Below, one piece after another: positions 61,769-64,000 of a stretch of 64,000 nt of DNA. The notes beneath the pieces were generated by a model. The model was not told where the DNA came from. It saw only the letters and a list, made by a program, of their open reading frames with translations, and did not search any database. Source of the DNA: Flavobacteriia bacterium. GTDB lineage: Bacteria; Bacteroidota; Bacteroidia; Flavobacteriales_D; Crocinitomicaceae. Position 1 is the first letter of the stretch, and each line of letters starts with the position of its first letter. The stretch is taken from assembly GCA_947450325.1 (NCBI GenBank), contig CANFUT010000022.1, forward strand, positions 1-64,000, written 5' to 3'. The position numbers were made by a program, and so were the translations under genes.

Positions 61769-64000
61769 ATGAAAATGAAAAAAAGCTTCAAAACGATTGT
61801 GACTCTCCTTACTTTGTCTTGTTTTTCTTTGATAAACGCACAAGTAAAATTAACTCCTTCTTATTGGGAGAAATCTGATGAACCATCTATTCCAGCAATG
61901 GGTTCGAGAATTATTCAGCCGAATTTTTATTTGAATTTTAAATTAAATGTGCTTGAAATCAAAGCAAAACTTCAGAATGCAAGTTTGAAATCAGATGCAA
62001 ATCCTACTGGAATTTTGATTGACATACCTCATCCAGATGGAAAATTTTATGAATACCAAGTTTTCTTAAATACCACGATGCATCCTGGTTTGCAAGCAAC
62101 TTTCCCTGAAATTAGATCTTATGATGCTATTGCAACCAATCATTCTGGAAATACAGTAAAGTTAGATTTGACACCACAAGGTTTTCATGCCATGATTTTG
62201 TCTCCTACTGAATCAACTATTTTTATTGATCCATATTCTTTTGGTGGTGGAGATATTGAAAATTACATTGTTTATTTCAAAAAAGATTTCAAGACTGATA
62301 AGATATTTGATTGCGCTTTTACATCTGAATCAAACTCAATTGATGTTGGACAAGATGATATTACACCTAAATCTTTTGGTACTTGTGAATTGAGAACTTA
62401 CAGGCTAGCACTTTCTGCTTCAGGCGAATATACTACCTTTCAAGGCGGAACTGTTGCACTAGCTCAAGCGGCACAAGTTACTACAATGAATCGTGTAAAT
62501 GGCGTTTACGAACGAGACATGGCGATTACTATGGTAATTATTCCAAACAATAATTTGCTGATTTATACCAATTCTGCAACGGATCCTTTCACTAATGGAA
62601 CACCAAATTCAATGATAACTGAAAATCAAACTGCGGTAAACGGCGCGATTGGAAGTTCAAATTACGATATTGGTCACGTTTTTGGAACAAACAGTGGTGG
62701 TTTAGCTGGCTTAGGCGTTGTTTGTGGTTCCCAAAAAGCAAGAGGTGTAACTGGAAGCGGCGCACCTGTGGGTGATGCTTTCGACATCGATTATGTTGCG
62801 CACGAAATGGGTCATCAATTTTCAGGAAATCACTCGTTCAACAATTCTTGCAGTGGCAATAGAAATAATAATACTGCTGTAGAACCTGGAAGCGGAACGA
62901 CAATTATGGGCTATGCTGGAATTTGTGCACCAGATATTCAAGCACATAGCGACGACCATTTTCATGGTAAAAGTTTGCAAGAAATAGGCGCATTTATAAC
63001 TGGTGCATCACATACTTGTCCAGTGAAAACTCCTTTGAGCAATACTGCGCCATCCATTTCTTCCACTGTTGGAACAGTTACAATTCCAGCAAACACTCCA
63101 TTTGCATTGACAGCTGTAGCTTCAGATAATGATGGAAATACGCTTACTTATTGCTGGGAACAGCTAAATAATGAAATTTCAACTCAAGCACCAGTCGCTT
63201 CTGCTACAGGTGGACCAAATTTTAGATCTATTACTCCTTCAACAAGTCCAACACGTTATTTCCCCACAATTGCAAGTCAATTGGCAAATGGCCCTTTTAC
63301 ATGGGAAGTTATTCCATCTGTTTCAAGAACAATGAACTTCAGAGTTACAGTGCGCGATAATGCTGTTGGCGGTGGTTGCAATGACAATGAAGATATAACA
63401 GTTACGACAACTTCTACTGCAGGACCATTTATAGTGAATTATCCAAGTTTAACTGGAATTTCTTGGGCTGTTGGAGACACAAGAACAGTTACGTGGAGTG
63501 TTGCTAATACAGATGTTGCGCCAGTTGCTTGTGCAAATGTAAACATTATGCTTTCTGTCGATGGTGGTGCTACATTTACAACTTTACTATCTAATACTCC
63601 AAACGACGGTTCACAAAACATTGTCGTTCCAAACTCAGTTACGACAACAGCAATTATCATGGTGATTTGTGAAAACGGAACTTTCTTTGATATTTCAAAT
63701 AACTTTTTTGCAATCACAAACGGTGTAAGTTGTAATGGACCATCCTTACCTGTTTTAGCTGGAAACAATACGATGTGTGCGGGTGGTTCTGCTACCTTAA
63801 CGCTTACTGGAGGCTCTCTAAACGATGCTACAGATTGGCATTGGTATACAGGGAGTTGTGGCGGTACAGCTGTTGGAACTGGTACTTCCATTACAGTAAA
63901 CACACCTGGAATTTATTATGTTCGAGGTGAAGGAGGATGCGTAACATCGGGAAATTGCTCAACTGTAAATTTACAAATACAAACCATTGTAAATACTGTT
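61769..64000 (+). CDS. Secreted metzincin metalloprotease (reprolysin-like), cut by window edge
   Basis: An open frame of 744 codons runs off the right edge without a stop. It starts at ATG 61769, with a second ATG at 61775, and has a signal peptide ending SLINAQ. The zinc site HEMGHQFSGNH (H345, E346, H349, H355) has the HExxHxxGxxH form of metzincins. The Met-turn is MGYAG at M380. This fits the reprolysin-like M12 group common in Bacteroidota T9SS cargo. After about residue 420 come strand-rich domains: a cadherin/Fn3-like TAPSISSTVGTVTIPANTPF, and an Ig-like GNNTMCAGGSATLTLTGGS. A T9SS sorting domain probably follows beyond the window; that is inference. Confidence 0.9.
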   Translation, partial: MKMKKSFKTIVTLLTLSCFSLINAQVKLTPSYWEKSDEPSIPAMGSRIIQPNFYLNFKLNVLEIKAKLQNASLKSDANPTGILIDIPHPDGKFYEYQVFLNTTMHPGLQATFPEIRSYDAIATNHSGNTVKLDLTPQGFHAMILSPTESTIFIDPYSFGGGDIENYIVYFKKDFKTDKIFDCAFTSESNSIDVGQDDITPKSFGTCELRTYRLALSASGEYTTFQGGTVALAQAAQVTTMNRVNGVYERDMAITMVIIPNNNLLIYTNSATDPFTNGTPNSMITENQTAVNGAIGSSNYDIGHVFGTNSGGLAGLGVVCGSQKARGVTGSGAPVGDAFDIDYVAHEMGHQFSGNHSFNNSCSGNRNNNTAVEPGSGTTIMGYAGICAPDIQAHSDDHFHGKSLQEIGAFITGASHTCPVKTPLSNTAPSISSTVGTVTIPANTPFALTAVASDNDGNTLTYCWEQLNNEISTQAPVASATGGPNFRSITPSTSPTRYFPTIASQLANGPFTWEVIPSVSRTMNFRVTVRDNAVGGGCNDNEDITVTTTSTAGPFIVNYPSLTGISWAVGDTRTVTWSVANTDVAPVACANVNIMLSVDGGATFTTLLSNTPNDGSQNIVVPNSVTTTAIIMVICENGTFFDISNNFFAITNGVSCNGPSLPVLAGNNTMCAGGSATLTLTGGSLNDATDWHWYTGSCGGTAVGTGTSITVNTPGIYYVRGEGGCVTSGNCSTVNLQIQTIVNTV

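Noticed and set aside
1-64000. CRISPR arrays, rRNA genes, prophage or integron signs
   Set aside because: I looked for repeated units with even spacers, rRNA landmarks and phage structural genes and saw none.

Overview
The window reads as one chromosomal stretch of a low-GC Bacteroidota bacterium, most likely Flavobacteriales (Crocinitomicaceae/Fluviicola-like is my guess, from gene content only). Signs for this are secreted proteins with type IX secretion (T9SS) C-terminal sorting domains, a three-gene sdhCAB with a single fused cytochrome subunit, DUF4271 next to hemD, Bacteroidota-type promoters (TTG, about 18-19 nt, TAnnTTTG), almost no Shine-Dalgarno sequences, and kynurenine-pathway genes.

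Layout. 1-1 kb: 3' end of an ISAon1/ISL3-like transposase cut by the window edge, tRNA-Asn with its own terminator, and an SSB-like gene. 1-6 kb: a GT2 synthase and a GT-C membrane glycosyltransferase (first of two such pairs), a cell-wall amidase and a GT-B enzyme. 6-10 kb: a FadL-type porin, an SGNH lipoprotein and a T9SS-secreted esterase in one operon. 10-16 kb: a His-rich polytopic protein, then kynU-kmo and two envelope proteins. 16-21 kb: LD-carboxypeptidase plus envelope proteins of unknown role. 21-25 kb: an aldehyde dehydrogenase of the aminomuconate type and a PA-domain T9SS protein. 25-32 kb: sdhCAB, pccB-like carboxyltransferase, an L,D-transpeptidase remnant, radA. 32-41 kb: hemL, lipid desaturase, rluB-like, holB, pgk, and a membrane-protein pseudogene. 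41-49 kb: the second GT2/GT-C pair, a CoA-transferase whose two subunit genes are split by a third GT-C gene, and PBP1A. 49-56 kb: a MNT/HEPN toxin-antitoxin pair, DUF2071, DUF2256, a SOUL fusion, hemD-DUF4271 and glutaryl-CoA dehydrogenase. 56-64 kb: LPS-type glycosyltransferases, metG, a beta-barrel protein and a metzincin protease that runs off the right edge.

Two themes run through the region. One is envelope and glycan assembly: three GT-C proteins, two polyprenyl-phosphate-sugar-synthase-like GT2s, GT9/GT2/GT-B enzymes, PBP1A, amidase and LdcA. The other is aromatic amino-acid carbon flow: kynureninase, kynurenine monooxygenase, an ALDH8A1-like dehydrogenase and glutaryl-CoA dehydrogenase could act on one tryptophan-degradation route, joined by a ketoacid CoA-transferase and succinate dehydrogenase. 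The most unusual items are decayed genes, the split CoA-transferase operon, the SOUL fusion and the duplicated GT modules. I did not find a clearly new defence or mobile system; the TA pair belongs to a described class.
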